From Colwellia sp. MB3u-45 (GTDB taxonomy: Bacteria; Pseudomonadota; Gammaproteobacteria; Enterobacterales; Alteromonadaceae), in assembly GCF_014077005.1 (NCBI RefSeq), contig NZ_JACGVC010000050.1:124001-188000 (forward strand): 64,000 nt of DNA. The letters are read 5' to 3'. Of this stretch, positions 63,658 to 64,000 are shown piece after piece; within the stretch, counting starts at the first letter, position 1; each line of letters opens with the position of its first letter. Under the pieces are notes generated by a model, which worked only from the letters and a program-made list of their open reading frames with translations, did not search any database and was not told where the DNA came from. Position numbers and translations under genes: made by a program.

Positions 63658-64000
63658 CTAACTGGCTTTTATCACCTCATGCTGAGTCGTTGTTGACCAA
63701 GCATTCAGCACGGCTTTAACAAGCGTTGCTAATGGAATAGCGAAAAATACGCCCCAGAAACCCCATAAGCCACCAAATAATATCACGGCAATAATAATCG
63801 TTACTGGGTGAAGGTTTACCGCTTCAGAAAAAAGCAAAGGCACCAGCAAGTTGCCATCAAGCGCTTGGATAATGCCGTACGCTATCATCACATAACCAAA
63901 TTCAGCACTGGTACCAAATTGGAACAAAGCAACGAGCAAAACAGGCAATGTAACAATCGTCGCGCCAACATAAGGCACAAGTACCGATAATCCCACTAAT
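63658..64000 (-). CDS. AI-2E/PerM-family transporter, C-terminal part only
   Basis: The window ends within this gene. About 113 C-terminal codons are visible and the frame is open to the edge. [41 protein letters not shown] and [20 protein letters not shown] are typical of the family (multi-pass inner-membrane exporters). The 5' part lies beyond 64000. Confidence 0.85.
   Translation of the reverse strand, partial: LVGLSVLVPYVGATIVTLPVLLVALFQFGTSAEFGYVMIAYGIIQALDGNLLVPLLFSEAVNLHPVTIIIAVILFGGLWGFWGVFFAIPLATLVKAVLNAWSTTTQHEVIKAS

Noticed and set aside
1-64000. tRNA, rRNA or CRISPR array
   Set aside because: No TPsiC-like GTTCGA context with acceptor pairing, no rRNA sequence, and no regularly spaced repeats were found on reading the window.

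Overview
This 64 kb window looks like a chromosomal segment of a marine gammaproteobacterium of the Alteromonadales, most likely a Colwelliaceae member (Colwellia/Thalassotalea type). That placement is an inference. It rests on the low G+C content, Ile/Lys/Asn-rich proteins, large TonB-dependent receptors, and lineage-typical families (a VC2046/SO_2500-type protein, UPF0208/YfbV, a SulA-like protein, BamC, GcvR). No tRNA, rRNA or CRISPR array was recognised.

Layout. (1) 0.2-16.9 kb is a nucleoside and probable extracellular-nucleic-acid utilisation locus. It holds two TonB-dependent receptors, deoB, udk, nupC, deoC, tdk, deoA and cdd. A RutR-like TetR regulator is followed by a secreted endonuclease/exonuclease/phosphatase-fold protein and an exported alkaline phosphatase. 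Palindromes of the form TGACCA-N2-TGGTCA, the E. coli RutR consensus, lie upstream of deoB/udk and of cdd-deoA, with a partial copy in the regulator/receptor intergenic region. Together these suggest a regulon that hydrolyses DNA or nucleotides outside the cytoplasm, imports the products and breaks down the deoxynucleosides. (2) 17-25.3 kb is a looser, island-like stretch: an FAD monooxygenase with a CxxC-rich N-terminus, long non-coding gaps with decayed coding sequence, a CBS protein, RecX, a DamX/SPOR-like protein and MetC. Two inverted copies of a 161-162 bp MITE-like element flank the last two genes. (3) 25.3-30 kb has polB and dinG diverging from one LexA box. (4) 30-34 kb holds three divalent-cation transport genes (CorA/ZntB-like, MgtE, CNNM/DUF21), then UspE.

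(5) 35-41.3 kb has mixed metabolic genes: a CaiB-type CoA-transferase, a hydrolase-OsmC fusion, an M24 peptidase, YciI, an LprI/DUF1311-like protein and a GAF protein. (6) 41.3-46.2 kb is a compact six-gene minus-strand operon: a QseBC-like two-component system, a cupredoxin-fold protein, a divergent FTR1-type iron permease homologue, a beta-barrel-like protein and a DUF1461-like membrane protein. (7) 46.6-55 kb carries a sulA-like gene under a LexA box, ychJ, an RstAB-like two-component system, an MFS transporter, an IS3 remnant, xthA, rlmA and yfbV. (8) 55.7-64 kb is a conserved cell-envelope and biosynthesis region: an ACT protein, yffB-dapE, an M15 peptidase, bamC, a CDGSH protein, gcvR-bcp, cobA and the 3' end of an AI-2E/PerM transporter gene. 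dapA, which separates bamC and gcvR in E. coli, is absent from this interval.

Functions are assigned from motifs and remembered family features; no database search was run. Residue positions are approximate.
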